DNA from: Vibrio sp. Hep-1b-8
Lineage (GTDB): Bacteria; Pseudomonadota; Gammaproteobacteria; Enterobacterales; Vibrionaceae
Assembly: GCF_006124995.1 (NCBI RefSeq)
Contig: NZ_QEWN01000086.1
Location: 1-64,000, forward strand
Direction: 5' to 3'
DNA length: 64,000 nt
Position numbers and translations under genes: made by a program. The notes under the pieces were generated by a model. It saw only the letters and a list, made by a program, of their open reading frames with translations, was not told where the DNA came from and did not search any database. Shown here one piece after another: positions 16,273 to 25,276 of this stretch. How positions within the stretch are numbered: position 1 is the first letter of the stretch; each line of letters opens with the position of its first letter.

Positions 16273-16291
16273 TCTTAATTGATGAAAGTAG

Positions 16292-16317
16292 AGCGAGGCC
16301 AAGTGCCTCGCTTTTTT
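16292..16317 (+). terminator. Terminator of the DAACS symporter gene
   Basis: AGCGAGGC pairs with GCCTCGCT and is followed by six T. Confidence 0.92.
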
Positions 16318-16378
16318 ATATTTCATTCTTGCTCCTGCTCATTTATCTAATCTTTTTCTATTTTTTTTTGTTTTGTCC

Positions 16379-16406
16379 CTTGAAAAGAGATTTGGCGCCC
16401 TTATCT
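16379..16406 (+). promoter_or_regulatory. Distal sigma-32 promoter of dnaK
   Basis: CTTGAAA (16379-16385) and CCCTTATCT (16398-16406), spaced by 12 bases, give a close RpoH match about 125 bases upstream of dnaK. Confidence 0.82.
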
Positions 16407-16454
16407 ATTGGGCATAAGAGAAGCAAACATAATTATTTTTGTTTGTGAGCAAGG

Positions 16455-16483
16455 GTTGAAACCCGATTCTCGATCCCCCACAT
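16455..16483 (+). promoter_or_regulatory. Proximal sigma-32 promoter of dnaK
   Basis: GTTGAAA (16455-16461) and CCCCACAT (16476-16483), spaced by 14 bases, fit the RpoH consensus about 50 bases before the start. Two tandem RpoH promoters are also known for E. coli dnaK. Confidence 0.78.
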
Positions 16484-16530
16484 AGGGGATATAGCAAAAC
16501 GAAAATAGAAATTTATTCGGAGATAGCCTG

Positions 16531-18441
16531 ATGGGTAAAATCATTGGTATTGACTTAGGTACTACAAACTCATGTGTTGCTGTACTAGACGGCGACCAAC
16601 CACGCGTAATTGAAAACGCAGAGGGTGAGCGTACCACAGCATCAGTAATTGCATACACAGACGGTGAGACGCTAGTAGGTCAACCTGCGAAACGTCAAGC
16701 AGTTACTAACCCAGAAAACACGCTATTTGCAATCAAGCGTTTGATCGGTCGTCGTTTTGAAGACGAAGAAGTACAACGTGACATCGAAATCATGCCATAC
16801 AAAATTGTTAAGGCTGACAACGGTGATGCTTGGGTAGAAGCGAAAGGCCAAAAAATGGCAGCTCCTCAAGTTTCTGCTGAAGTACTTAAGAAAATGAAGA
16901 AAACGGCTGAAGACTTCCTAGGTGAGGAAGTAACTGGCGCAGTTATCACAGTACCTGCTTACTTTAACGATGCTCAGCGTCAAGCAACTAAAGATGCTGG
17001 CCGTATCGCAGGTCTAGAAGTTAAACGTATCATCAACGAACCAACAGCAGCAGCTCTAGCTTACGGTCTAGACAAGTCTGGCGGCGACCGCACTATCGCG
17101 GTATACGACCTTGGTGGTGGTACTTTCGATATCTCTATCATTGAGATTGATGAAGTTGAAGGCGAGAAAACATTCGAAGTTCTAGCAACTAACGGTGACA
17201 CACACCTAGGTGGTGAAGACTTTGATAACCGCATGATTAACTACCTAGTGGATGAGTTCAAGAAAGAGCAAGGTATCGATCTTAAGAAAGATCCTCTAGC
17301 AATGCAGCGTGTTAAAGAAGCGGCAGAAAAAGCGAAAATTGAGCTTTCTTCTACGACTCAAACTGACGTAAACCTACCTTACGTTACTGCGGATGCGACT
17401 GGTCCTAAGCACATGAACGTTAAAGTGACTCGTGCGAAACTAGAATCTCTAGTTGAAGACTTAGTACAACGCTCACTTGAGCCGCTAAAAGTTGCTCTAG
17501 CAGATGCTGACCTATCGGTTAACGATATCACTGACGTAATCCTAGTTGGTGGTCAGACTCGTATGCCTATGGTTCAAGCTAAGGTTGCTGAGTTCTTTGG
17601 TAAAGAAGCGCGTCGTGACGTTAACCCAGACGAAGCAGTAGCAATGGGTGCTGCAGTTCAGGGTGGTGTACTTGCTGGTGAAGTGAAAGACGTACTTCTA
17701 CTAGACGTTACTCCTCTGTCTCTAGGTATTGAGACTATGGGCGGCGTAATGACTAAACTCGTTGAGAAGAACACGACTATCCCAACTAAAGCGAACCAAG
17801 TTTTCTCTACAGCAGAAGACAACCAGAACGCGGTAACTATTCACGTGCTTCAAGGTGAGCGTAAGCAAGCAATGTACAACAAGTCTCTAGGTCAATTTAA
17901 CCTAGAAGGCATTCAGCCTGCGCCACGTGGCATGCCACAAATTGAAGTAACTTTCGACCTAGATGCGGATGGTATCCTTCACGTATCAGCGAAAGATAAG
18001 CAGACTGGTAAAGAACAGAAGATCACTATCCAAGCTTCTGGCGGTCTGAGCGATGAAGAAATCGAGAAAATGGTTCAAGAAGCAGAAGCTAACAAAGAAG
18101 CGGACAAGAAGTTCGAAGAACTAGCAAGTGCTCGTAACCAAGCTGACCAAATGATTCACGGTACTCGTAAGCAAGTAGAAGAAGCGGGTGACGCTCTACC
18201 AGCTGAAGAGAAAGAGAAGATTGAAGCAGCGATCTCTGAACTAGAAGACGCTCGTAAAGGCGAAGACAAAGAAGCGATTGATGCTAAAGTACAAGCGCTT
18301 ATGGCTGCGGCTCAGAAGCTAATGGAAATTGCTCAACAGCAAGCACAAGCTCAACAAGCAGGTGACGCTGGTGAACAGTCTAAGAAAGATGACGACGTAG
18401 TTGACGCAGAGTTCGAAGAAGTGAAAGAAGACAAGAAGTAA
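16531..18441 (+). CDS. dnaK: Molecular chaperone DnaK (Hsp70)
   Basis: The 636-residue Hsp70 has the N-terminal ATPase domain ([66 protein letters not shown]), the linker [19 protein letters not shown], a substrate-binding domain and a helical lid, ending in EEVKEDKK. It binds exposed hydrophobic segments and refolds proteins with DnaJ and GrpE. The start follows a GGAG site. Two sigma-32 promoters precede it, and a hairpin separates it from dnaJ. Confidence 0.99.
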   Translation: MGKIIGIDLGTTNSCVAVLDGDQPRVIENAEGERTTASVIAYTDGETLVGQPAKRQAVTNPENTLFAIKRLIGRRFEDEEVQRDIEIMPYKIVKADNGDAWVEAKGQKMAAPQVSAEVLKKMKKTAEDFLGEEVTGAVITVPAYFNDAQRQATKDAGRIAGLEVKRIINEPTAAALAYGLDKSGGDRTIAVYDLGGGTFDISIIEIDEVEGEKTFEVLATNGDTHLGGEDFDNRMINYLVDEFKKEQGIDLKKDPLAMQRVKEAAEKAKIELSSTTQTDVNLPYVTADATGPKHMNVKVTRAKLESLVEDLVQRSLEPLKVALADADLSVNDITDVILVGGQTRMPMVQAKVAEFFGKEARRDVNPDEAVAMGAAVQGGVLAGEVKDVLLLDVTPLSLGIETMGGVMTKLVEKNTTIPTKANQVFSTAEDNQNAVTIHVLQGERKQAMYNKSLGQFNLEGIQPAPRGMPQIEVTFDLDADGILHVSAKDKQTGKEQKITIQASGGLSDEEIEKMVQEAEANKEADKKFEELASARNQADQMIHGTRKQVEEAGDALPAEEKEKIEAAISELEDARKGEDKEAIDAKVQALMAAAQKLMEIAQQQAQAQQAGDAGEQSKKDDDVVDAEFEEVKEDKK

Positions 18442-18472
18442 TTCTTGAATCTGATTTAACTTGAATATGATG

Positions 18473-18500
18473 CGGGCGTTTGAGGAAACTCATACGCCCG
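18473..18500 (+). terminator. Hairpin between dnaK and dnaJ, probable attenuator
   Basis: CGGGCGTTTGAG pairs with CTCATACGCCCG but is followed by only a short, interrupted T stretch. A partial terminator here would lower dnaJ transcription relative to dnaK. Confidence 0.6.
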
Positions 18501-18637
18501 TATGTTTGTAAATTATGTCCATCTAACTAAAAGTGTCTTTTTAGCGCGAAGTCGTTAAAATTCAGAGCCATTAGTTAGATCGATATAACACCAAGCGGTG
18601 TTGACCGTTTGCAGTAATAAATTTGGTGACGAGAAAC

Positions 18638-19780
18638 ATGTCAAAACGTGATTTTTACGAAGTATTAGGCGTAAGCCGCGATGCATCAGAGCGTGATATT
18701 AAAAAGGCGTACAAGCGCCTAGCAATGAAGTTCCACCCGGATCGCAATCAGGGTGATGAGAGCGCCGCAGATAAGTTTAAAGAAGTAAAAGAAGCGTATG
18801 AAATCCTGCTCGATCCACAAAAGAAAGCAGCTTACGACCAGTATGGTCATGCGGCCTTTGAACAAGGTGGTATGGGCGGTGGCGGCTTTGGTGGCGGCGG
18901 CGCAGATTTCGGTGACATCTTTGGTGACGTATTTGGCGATATCTTTGGTGGTGGTCGTCGTGGCGGTGGTCAGCAACGTGCGCAGCGTGGTGCAGATCTA
19001 CGCTACAACATGGAGTTGTCGCTAGAAGAAGCGGTTCGTGGTGTCTCGAAAGAAATTGATGTCCCTACACTTGTTCACTGTGACTCTTGTGAAGGTAGCG
19101 GTGCTAAGAAAGGCACTTCTGCTGAGACATGTGGTACCTGTCACGGCCACGGCCAAGTGCAAATGCGCCAAGGTTTCTTCGCGGTTCAACAAACCTGTCC
19201 TACCTGTCATGGTAAAGGTAAGATCATCAAAGACCCATGTAACGTATGTCATGGTCAAGGTCGCAAACAGAAAACCAAAACTCTTAATGTTAAGATTCCT
19301 GCAGGCGTGGACACAGGTGATCGCATCCGCTTGTCTGGTGAGGGTGAAGCTGGAGAAATGGGTGCACCAGCCGGTGATCTATACGTTCAGGTTCACGTGA
19401 AAGAGCACCATATCTTCGAACGTGACGGCAACAACTTGTACTGTGAAGTTCCTGTTAGCTTTACTATGGCAGCGCTAGGCGGAGAGGTTGAAGTCCCTAC
19501 ACTGGATGGTCGTGTTAATCTGAAAGTACCGTCAGAAACTCAAACCGGTCGTATGTTCCGTATGCGTGGTAAAGGTGTTAAGGGTGTTCGCGGTGGCGGT
19601 ATTGGTGATCTTATCGTTAAGCTTGTCGTGGAAACGCCAGTTAACCTAAGTTCTCGTCAAAAAGAGCTGCTTAAAGAGTTTGAAGAATCATGTGGTGGTG
19701 AAGCTGCGACAAAGCACAAGCCTAAGTCTGAAGGCTTCTTCAACGGAGTGAAAAAGTTCTTTGATGACCTAACCAGCTAA
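18638..19780 (+). CDS. dnaJ: Co-chaperone DnaJ (Hsp40)
   Basis: The 380 residues show a J-domain with the HPD motif ([10 protein letters not shown], residues ~26-36), a Gly/Phe-rich linker, four CxxCxGxG zinc repeats ([32 protein letters not shown]) and C-terminal substrate domains. It stimulates DnaK ATPase and delivers clients. ATG 18638 ([12 protein letters not shown]) is the family start. It is transcribed with or after dnaK through the intervening hairpin. Confidence 0.98.
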   Translation: MSKRDFYEVLGVSRDASERDIKKAYKRLAMKFHPDRNQGDESAADKFKEVKEAYEILLDPQKKAAYDQYGHAAFEQGGMGGGGFGGGGADFGDIFGDVFGDIFGGGRRGGGQQRAQRGADLRYNMELSLEEAVRGVSKEIDVPTLVHCDSCEGSGAKKGTSAETCGTCHGHGQVQMRQGFFAVQQTCPTCHGKGKIIKDPCNVCHGQGRKQKTKTLNVKIPAGVDTGDRIRLSGEGEAGEMGAPAGDLYVQVHVKEHHIFERDGNNLYCEVPVSFTMAALGGEVEVPTLDGRVNLKVPSETQTGRMFRMRGKGVKGVRGGGIGDLIVKLVVETPVNLSSRQKELLKEFEESCGGEAATKHKPKSEGFFNGVKKFFDDLTS

Positions 19781-19800
19781 TGGTTTTATTCAACTGTAAA

Positions 19801-19825
19801 AGCCTGCCTCCGCGCAGGCTTTTTT
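19801..19825. terminator. Terminator of dnaJ
   Basis: AGCCTGC pairs with GCAGGCT across six bases, followed by a six-T run. The convergent minor-pilin gene ends at 19824, so the hairpin abuts it. Confidence 0.88.
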
Positions 19826-20246
19826 ATTGCCAGCATTTTATCGGGCTGTACTCTCCAGCCTGATTTAGGCTGAGGGATTGGTACCTTTCTCCACCGCACT
19901 CGTCGCTCGTCTGAGAGTGAGTTGGGTGGGCTTTTATGATGTAGCGGTTTTCTGTCGCTGATATCGAGAAAGAAAACTGACGGGCATTGGTTTTACACCA
20001 AGTGCAGTCGCCATCTGGCAGCACATTTTCGGCTGCCAATGCGTAACTTCCCCGATACTGACGCTCCAGTTCGAGCTGAATTTTCGCCAAGTCGCTAATG
20101 GCTGCAGCGCGATGTGCCTTGAGAATTTGGCTCTGATAGTTTGGATAGAGAATCGAGGCAAAAATGGTTACCAGCATGACGACGACTAATAACTCGATCA
20201 ATGTCATACCCCTTGGTCTAATGTTGCTCGTTTTTGAATACGTCAT
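19824..20246 (-). CDS. Type IV minor pilin, PilE-like
   Basis: This 140-residue class III prepilin has a short basic leader cut at RPRG|MTLIELLVVV (Gly13) with Glu at +5, a hydrophobic alpha-1N helix, and a C-terminal part with cysteine pairs (CTWCKT; ECGG...KCWQ). It resembles the PilE/minor pilin group found beside FimT/PilVWX sets. It is probably a tip or initiation pseudopilin of the type IV pilus system. It is divergent from the next four genes. Confidence 0.88.
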   Translation of the reverse strand: MTYSKTSNIRPRGMTLIELLVVVMLVTIFASILYPNYQSQILKAHRAAAISDLAKIQLELERQYRGSYALAAENVLPDGDCTWCKTNARQFSFSISATENRYIIKAHPTHSQTSDECGGERYQSLSLNQAGEYSPIKCWQ

Positions 20247-20342
20247 TTGAATCTGCTTCTAGTCTTATTATTTGTTTATTTTCATAATCTTATTGACTGT
20301 TAAGGTCACTTCAAGAATGGTTGTGCATAGACATTGATTTAC

Positions 20343-20864
20343 ATGATGAAGTGGAAAACGTCTCTCGGCTTTACTCTGATTGAGCTACTCATTTGGCTGA
20401 TTTTAATGGCCTTACTCATGTCAGCAGCAATTCCGAGTATGTTGCAGATGAGTCATGCTCTTCAGATGAAGCGTGTGGCGAATGAGCTAAAGGGGTTTAT
20501 GATGCAGAGCCGTTCTGAGGCGATCGCAAGGAATCAAGATCTCTGGGTTCACATTACTGACCTCGGTTCTGAACAGCAAGCGGGGTTATGGCGAATAACC
20601 TTGACGGATTCACAGGTTGTCGACAGTGGGGAAACCATACTCTTAATTGACGGTCGCACGTTTGCTTCGATAAAACTGAGTTGGAATTACACTAGAGACA
20701 GAATCCGATTTTATGGGGTACGCGGTCGAGTCGAGAACGGCAGTTTTGAATTCTATGTCGAGGGGGAAAGCGATCATAAGTTGCGGCTAAAGAGTTCATT
20801 TTTTGCCAATAGGGTGGTGGTTTGTGCTGAAGGAGCCGAGCGTTTTGGTTATGCGGCATGTTAG
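20343..20864 (+). CDS. FimT/GspH-family minor pseudopilin
   Basis: The 173-residue protein has a prepilin site SLG|FTLIELLIWL with Glu+5, and a GspH/FimT-type C-terminal domain (ELKGFMMQSRSEAIARNQD, the conserved RSEAI stretch). FimT-like proteins take part in pilus assembly and, in some species, DNA uptake. ATG 20343 is chosen, with 20346 equally possible; there is no clear ribosome-binding site. Its 3' end overlaps the next gene by 14 bases, so the four genes form an operon. Confidence 0.87.
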   Translation: MMKWKTSLGFTLIELLIWLILMALLMSAAIPSMLQMSHALQMKRVANELKGFMMQSRSEAIARNQDLWVHITDLGSEQQAGLWRITLTDSQVVDSGETILLIDGRTFASIKLSWNYTRDRIRFYGVRGRVENGSFEFYVEGESDHKLRLKSSFFANRVVVCAEGAERFGYAAC

Positions 20865-21489
20865 CAACAACACTCAGTATGGTTCGACAATGATTGAAAT
20901 ACTGGTGGCGTCATTAATGGGCGTGATGACGTTAGGTGTCGTCAGCTCAATTCTTTTGGCAAGTCTGCAAATTACTGAGCATAGAGGTGAGCGTTTACTT
21001 CTTGTCGACAGTATAGAAAGTGTCATGCTGCACATTAAGCAGGATATAAAACGTGCAGGATTCAATGATGCACGAGGAGTATCGGTTAGGCTTGTTGGTA
21101 GTACCAAAACCATCTATGTGAATCCTGACAGTCAACAGCTTGGTTATGTCTATCGAGCGGCGTCTTCTGCTGAAGAGCTATTTCGCAATGTATTTTTTAA
21201 GTATTACGTTTCAACCACTTCGTTAGTCGGTCAGCTGAAAATATGCGAGAAGCATACGTCTGCACCTTTAGGTATCGCTTCAGCGGCTGAATCAGGTTTA
21301 CTTGGTAACTGTTATAGCCTCTTCGATCCCAAACTTATCTCTGTCTCTGAATTCGAAGTCTCAACGGAAGTCACTAGTGAACACGCAAGTGCTAGTCAGC
21401 TTGTTTCTGTTCGCTTAGCCGGTCAGCTAACTCAAGCGCCGGAGGTAAATTACTCCTCTCAGATAACTGTGCGAGTAAGGAACGATTAG
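20851..21489 (+). CDS. PilW-like minor pilin
   Basis: The 212-residue prepilin has the cleavage site TQYG|STMIEILVASLMG with Glu+5, followed by a variable C-terminal part. The size and gene order (FimT-PilW-PilX-PilV) suggest the PilW role, a component of the priming complex of the type IV pilus. ATG 20851 gives a short leader (11 residues), whereas an upstream ATG at 20803 would add 16 residues inside fimT. It overlaps the next start by one base. Confidence 0.85.
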   Translation: MRHVSNNTQYGSTMIEILVASLMGVMTLGVVSSILLASLQITEHRGERLLLVDSIESVMLHIKQDIKRAGFNDARGVSVRLVGSTKTIYVNPDSQQLGYVYRAASSAEELFRNVFFKYYVSTTSLVGQLKICEKHTSAPLGIASAAESGLLGNCYSLFDPKLISVSEFEVSTEVTSEHASASQLVSVRLAGQLTQAPEVNYSSQITVRVRND

Positions 21490-21947
21490 TGAAGCAGAAA
21501 GGCATAGTGACATTAATTTTGAGTAGCGTGTTACTGACAGCGGCTTTAGGTGTGTCTATGGGGCTTTTTAGAGGGGTATTTTTTCACATTAAACAGGCAC
21601 AGAATCAGATTAGATTAAGTCAAACACACTGGTTAGTTGAAGGGGGAATCGAGTGTGCCTTTGCCCGAATAAAGCGACACCCGGATGTGCTAGTTCTATC
21701 ATCGCCTGTAGAAAGAGAGGAGCTGTTCAATGATTGTCTGACAGCGATGGAATTAGATGAGTTATTGATTGAGCCGCTAGGCAGCCAACGTTTTGTTATT
21801 CGGGCTACAAGGCGAAATTATGGTATCAGCAGGCGTTTTTATTATGGTGAGCAAACCACTGATGAGACCATACAGTCTGTAATAATCCATCCTAACGCGG
21901 AAAACACTGTGATTCGCTGGCTAAATGGAGGTTGGAATGCGGAATAG
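21489..21947 (+). CDS. PilX-like minor pseudopilin
   Basis: The 152-residue protein starts at GTG 21489, which shares a base with the previous TAG. It has a short basic leader (MKQKG|IVTLILSSVLL) and a long N-terminal hydrophobic helix, but no Glu at +5, the state typical of PilX/GspK-like tip subunits. The rest is unrecognised. Position between PilW-like and PilV-like genes supports the call. Confidence 0.75.
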   Translation: MKQKGIVTLILSSVLLTAALGVSMGLFRGVFFHIKQAQNQIRLSQTHWLVEGGIECAFARIKRHPDVLVLSSPVEREELFNDCLTAMELDELLIEPLGSQRFVIRATRRNYGISRRFYYGEQTTDETIQSVIIHPNAENTVIRWLNGGWNAE

Positions 21948-22317
21948 GCAAACTGGCTTTAGCCTTATCGAAGTTCTTATTACGATGTTGCTAAGTGGAA
22001 TGACTTCATTGGCGTTGGTGCAACTTCAGGTATACATAGAGCAGAGAGCCGAGTTTGCGGTGGATAGCGTGACAGCATTAAGTATCGCAGAGCAGAAAAC
22101 CGAGCGGCTAAGACGTCACGCTGGTTTTCTAGGTGTGAGTTCATTAGCTAGCGGCACCGATTCCAGCTCACACTCAAAATTCCAATTGGCGTGGCAAATT
22201 CAGAGTATGTCGTGGCCATCTTCAGTAAACCTTAAACAAGTCGAAGTGTATGTTGAATGGAATGACCGACTAGGTCAGCCCCAAATGGTTACCCTGAAGA
22301 CGATGTTTTCTGATTAA
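21937..22317 (+). CDS. PilV-like minor pilin
   Basis: The 126-residue prepilin has the site RQTG|FSLIEVLITMLLSG with Glu+5. ATG 21937 is preceded by GGAGG at 21927-21931, whereas the upstream ATG at 21925 has no such site. It overlaps the preceding gene by 11 bases and is the last gene of the cluster. PilV-type pilins sit in the pilus tip complex. No PilY1 gene follows. Confidence 0.85.
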   Translation: MRNRQTGFSLIEVLITMLLSGMTSLALVQLQVYIEQRAEFAVDSVTALSIAEQKTERLRRHAGFLGVSSLASGTDSSSHSKFQLAWQIQSMSWPSSVNLKQVEVYVEWNDRLGQPQMVTLKTMFSD

Positions 22318-22607
22318 CAATATGCATGTTGCATTAGTTTCATATCCATGTCGTATTAGCGCTCAAAACTCAAAAGCGAGATCTATGTTTTACGTTTTGG
22401 TTTCAAAATTGTTTCATGTCGTGATGGGTATTTGTATTGGCTTTGTTGCACGTTAATGGTGTTTTTGCAAAATATGTCTCCAATTATGGAAAAATACACA
22501 GAATCTTGTGCTTTTAGTAAGGCTATTTTATAGAATGACAGTCGAATCATAGGCTGACAAAACAATTACAAGAAGCCTTAGGCAACAACATCACATATGG
22601 AGTTACC

Positions 22608-24167
22608 ATGAGTAACCAAGCAGTAAATAAGGCACCATCCTCGAAGCCGAGTGGGATGGATCGCTTCTTAAACTTTATCGAACGCGCAGGTAACAAGATC
22701 CCAGATCCTGCCATTTTATTTTTCTGGGCACTTGTTATTACTTGGGCTGCGTCAGCGTTGCTCTCCAACGTTACATTTGACCTGATCAATCCACGTTCGG
22801 GTGAAGCTCTTGAAATTAAAAACCTTTTGACTGGCGAATCTTTAGCAAGCTTTCTCGCGAATATGGTGACAACCTTTACTGGTTTTGCACCACTAGGTAT
22901 CGTGTTAGTCGCGATGTTAGGTGTTGGTGTTGCTGACTCTTCTGGTTTTATTACAACTGGCCTTAAGAAGATGCTTAACTTCACTCCAGCGAAGCTGCTG
23001 ACTCCAATGCTAATTCTGGTTGCGATCGTTTCGCACACAGCGGCAGATGCGGGCTACGTTCTGGTTATTCCACTAGGTGGTATTATTTTCCACGCGGCAG
23101 GTCGTCACCCTCTAGCGGGTATCGCGGCAGCGTTTGCGGGTGTGTCGGGTGGCTTCTCAGCTAACTTCATTCCTTCAGGTATTGATCCGCTACTTGCTGG
23201 CTTTACACAGACTGCGGCTCAGGTTCTCGATTCAGAATATGTAGTAAACCCACTAGCAAACATCTTCTTTACTGGCCTATCTTCAGTGATCATTGTTGCT
23301 ATCGGTTGGTACGTGACAGAGAAAATCATCGAACCTCGTCTAGCAAATACACCTATCGACGAAGATGCTGAAAAAGCACCAGATCTTGGTTCTTTCTCAG
23401 AGCTAGAATCAAAAGCGTTCCGTTACGCTGGTTGGGCTATGATGGCGGGCATCGCGCTACTTATCGCTGCGATCATTCCTGAGAATTCAGCACTACGTTC
23501 TCCAGCTGGTGAGATTACGGCGTTCTCTGCACCGCTGATGAAATCGATTGTTCCGCTGATCTTTATTCTGTTTATCATCCCAGGCTACGTATATGGCCGT
23601 GTTTCAGGTACGTTCAAGACAAGTAACGACATCATTAAAGCGATGGCTGACACTATGTCTACAATGGGTGCGTACATTGTCATGTCGTTCTTCTGTGCAC
23701 AGTTCCTATCGGCGTTCGCTCAGTCAAACATCGGTACTATGCTAGCGCTTTACGGTGCTCAAGGCCTAAAAGCCATGAACCTACCGGGTGAAGCAACAAT
23801 CATTGGTATGATTCTACTGACTGCATCTGTAAACCTACTTATTGGTTCTGCGTCAGCGAAGTGGGCTCTGATTGGTCCAATCCTAGTTCCAATGCTAATG
23901 GCTGTCGGTATCTCTCCTGAGCTATCTCAAGCGGCTTACCGTGTTGGTGACTCGGTGTCTAACATCATTTCACCTCTGATGGTATTCTTCCCGCTAGTCG
24001 TGGTTTACTGTCAACGTTACGTGAAGTCGACAGGGATCGGTACACTTGCATCTCTAATGATGCCATTCTCGATTGCAATGCTGATCGGTTGGTCAATCTT
24101 CCTAGTTGTCTACTGGATGTTAGGTATCCCTCTAGGTATCCAAGCTCCATACACTTACAGCATGTAA
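22608..24167 (+). CDS. AbgT family transporter
   Basis: The 519-residue membrane protein matches the p-aminobenzoyl-glutamate transporter (AbgT) family: DRFLNFIERAGNKIPDPAILFFW at the start, GFAPLGIVLVAMLGVGVADSSG, the AGVSGGFSANFIPSGIDPLLAGF re-entrant segment, and SASAKWALIGPILVPMLM. Members carry out PABA-glutamate import or sulfonamide/aminobenzoate efflux, driven by ion gradients; the role here is unassigned. The ATG follows ATGGAGTTACC. The terminator downstream is a repeat of the purL terminator. Confidence 0.92.
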   Translation: MSNQAVNKAPSSKPSGMDRFLNFIERAGNKIPDPAILFFWALVITWAASALLSNVTFDLINPRSGEALEIKNLLTGESLASFLANMVTTFTGFAPLGIVLVAMLGVGVADSSGFITTGLKKMLNFTPAKLLTPMLILVAIVSHTAADAGYVLVIPLGGIIFHAAGRHPLAGIAAAFAGVSGGFSANFIPSGIDPLLAGFTQTAAQVLDSEYVVNPLANIFFTGLSSVIIVAIGWYVTEKIIEPRLANTPIDEDAEKAPDLGSFSELESKAFRYAGWAMMAGIALLIAAIIPENSALRSPAGEITAFSAPLMKSIVPLIFILFIIPGYVYGRVSGTFKTSNDIIKAMADTMSTMGAYIVMSFFCAQFLSAFAQSNIGTMLALYGAQGLKAMNLPGEATIIGMILLTASVNLLIGSASAKWALIGPILVPMLMAVGISPELSQAAYRVGDSVSNIISPLMVFFPLVVVYCQRYVKSTGIGTLASLMMPFSIAMLIGWSIFLVVYWMLGIPLGIQAPYTYSM

Positions 24168-24197
24168 GAACGCTGAGATTGTTTAGTAACATTTAAT

Positions 24198-24227
24198 AAA
24201 GCGCTGGTTGAAAGACCGGCGCTTTTT
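24198..24227 (+). terminator. Terminator of the AbgT gene
   Basis: AAGCGCTGGTTG pairs partly with CCGGCGCTT, followed by five T. It is nearly identical to the hairpin at 31061-31092. Confidence 0.88.
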
Positions 24228-24333
24228 CGTTTCGGCGATAAACCAGACAAATAGAGAGTTCTCCTTTCAGATCACTCACTCTTTGAGTAAAATCACCAGC
24301 CCACAGCCGCTATGCTAGATTTTGGAGTTCTCT

Positions 24334-24873
24334 GTGTCAGATTCTCAATTTACCCCTCAAGATGAACTGTTTATGCGCCGCGCTATCGAGCTTGCTGAGC
24401 TTGCCGAAGCAAAGGGAGAAGTGCCTGTTGGTGCGGTCTTAGTCAAAGAGGGTAAAGTTATTGCGGAAGGCTGGAATGAGTCTATTGGCCAGCATGATGC
24501 TACCGCGCACGCTGAGATGCAGACTATTCGTAAGGCGGGCCATGTGTTGCAGAACTATCGACTACTCGATACCACACTGTATGTAACGTTAGAGCCATGT
24601 CCTATGTGTGCGGGAGCGTTATTACATAGTCGCGTCAAGCGAATCGTTTTTGGTGCACCTGATCTTAAGGCTGGTGCGGCAGGAACGGTTCTCAACTTGT
24701 TTGAGCATCAAGCCGCTTACCATTATGCAGATGTTGAACAAGGGGTGCTTGAAGAGGAGTGCCGGTCTCAGTTACAAGCGTTCTTTAAACGTCGACGCAA
24801 AGAGAAGAAACAGCAACGTCAGGCAATACGCTTAGAGCAAATGGACGAAACAAGCAGAGACAAAAAAGACTGA
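24334..24873 (+). CDS. tadA: tRNA-specific adenosine deaminase TadA
   Basis: The 179-residue zinc deaminase converts A34 of tRNA-Arg(ACG) to inosine. The zinc site is HAE (His59, Glu61) with PCPMC (Cys89, Cys92). The GTG at 24334 is chosen because GGAG lies six bases upstream (24324-24327); a TTG 12 bases before it is unlikely. The extended C-terminus (KRRRKEKKQQRQA) is usual for enterobacterial/vibrio TadA. Confidence 0.95.
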   Translation: MSDSQFTPQDELFMRRAIELAELAEAKGEVPVGAVLVKEGKVIAEGWNESIGQHDATAHAEMQTIRKAGHVLQNYRLLDTTLYVTLEPCPMCAGALLHSRVKRIVFGAPDLKAGAAGTVLNLFEHQAAYHYADVEQGVLEEECRSQLQAFFKRRRKEKKQQRQAIRLEQMDETSRDKKD

Positions 24874-24891
24874 AGGAAAGCGGGTCATAAG

Positions 24892-24921
24892 CAAACATCT
24901 TGTGGTTAAGATGTTTGCTAT
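24892..24921. terminator. Terminator after tadA
   Basis: AGCAAACATCTT pairs perfectly with AAGATGTTTGCT across GTGGTT, without a marked T run. It lies between tadA and the convergent small gene, so it may serve both. Confidence 0.7.
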
Positions 24922-24927
24922 GCGGGG

Positions 24928-25065
24928 TTATGCGGCAATAATTAATTGCATAAAGGCGCGGTGACGTGCGATCACCTTTTTCTTGTTGTTACTCAGCATG
25001 CGCTTACGGCGATTTGCAGCAACGGTCTTGTTAAGGCGTTTTGACTGCATTTTACGTCTAAGCAT
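24928..25065 (-). CDS. Small very basic protein (45 residues), unknown function
   Basis: ATG 25065 is preceded at seven bases by a near-perfect AGGAGG. The product begins MLRRKMQSKRLNKTVAANRR, continues RKRMLSNNKKKV and ends with the hydrophobic FMQLIIAA. About one third of the residues are Arg or Lys and none are acidic, which suggests nucleic-acid or ribosome binding. The strong ribosome-binding site and lack of overlap with another gene argue for a real gene. I do not recognise a named family. Confidence 0.7.
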   Translation of the reverse strand: MLRRKMQSKRLNKTVAANRRKRMLSNNKKKVIARHRAFMQLIIAA

Positions 25066-25276
25066 AAAACAACCTCCTGTTTTGGTTAATGTTTAATCAA
25101 ACTCTCAAGTGCAGAGAAGCAATTGATTATGTGACGATAAACGTCTTATACCTCGCAATTGTTACAATTCCAAGAAACTTCGCAAGTGATCTTGAACACG
25201 ATATTATCTCTGAGTGAGTAAATAATGATTAAGTGCGAAGAATTTAACCAAAACTGCGCACTCAAACATGGGGTGT

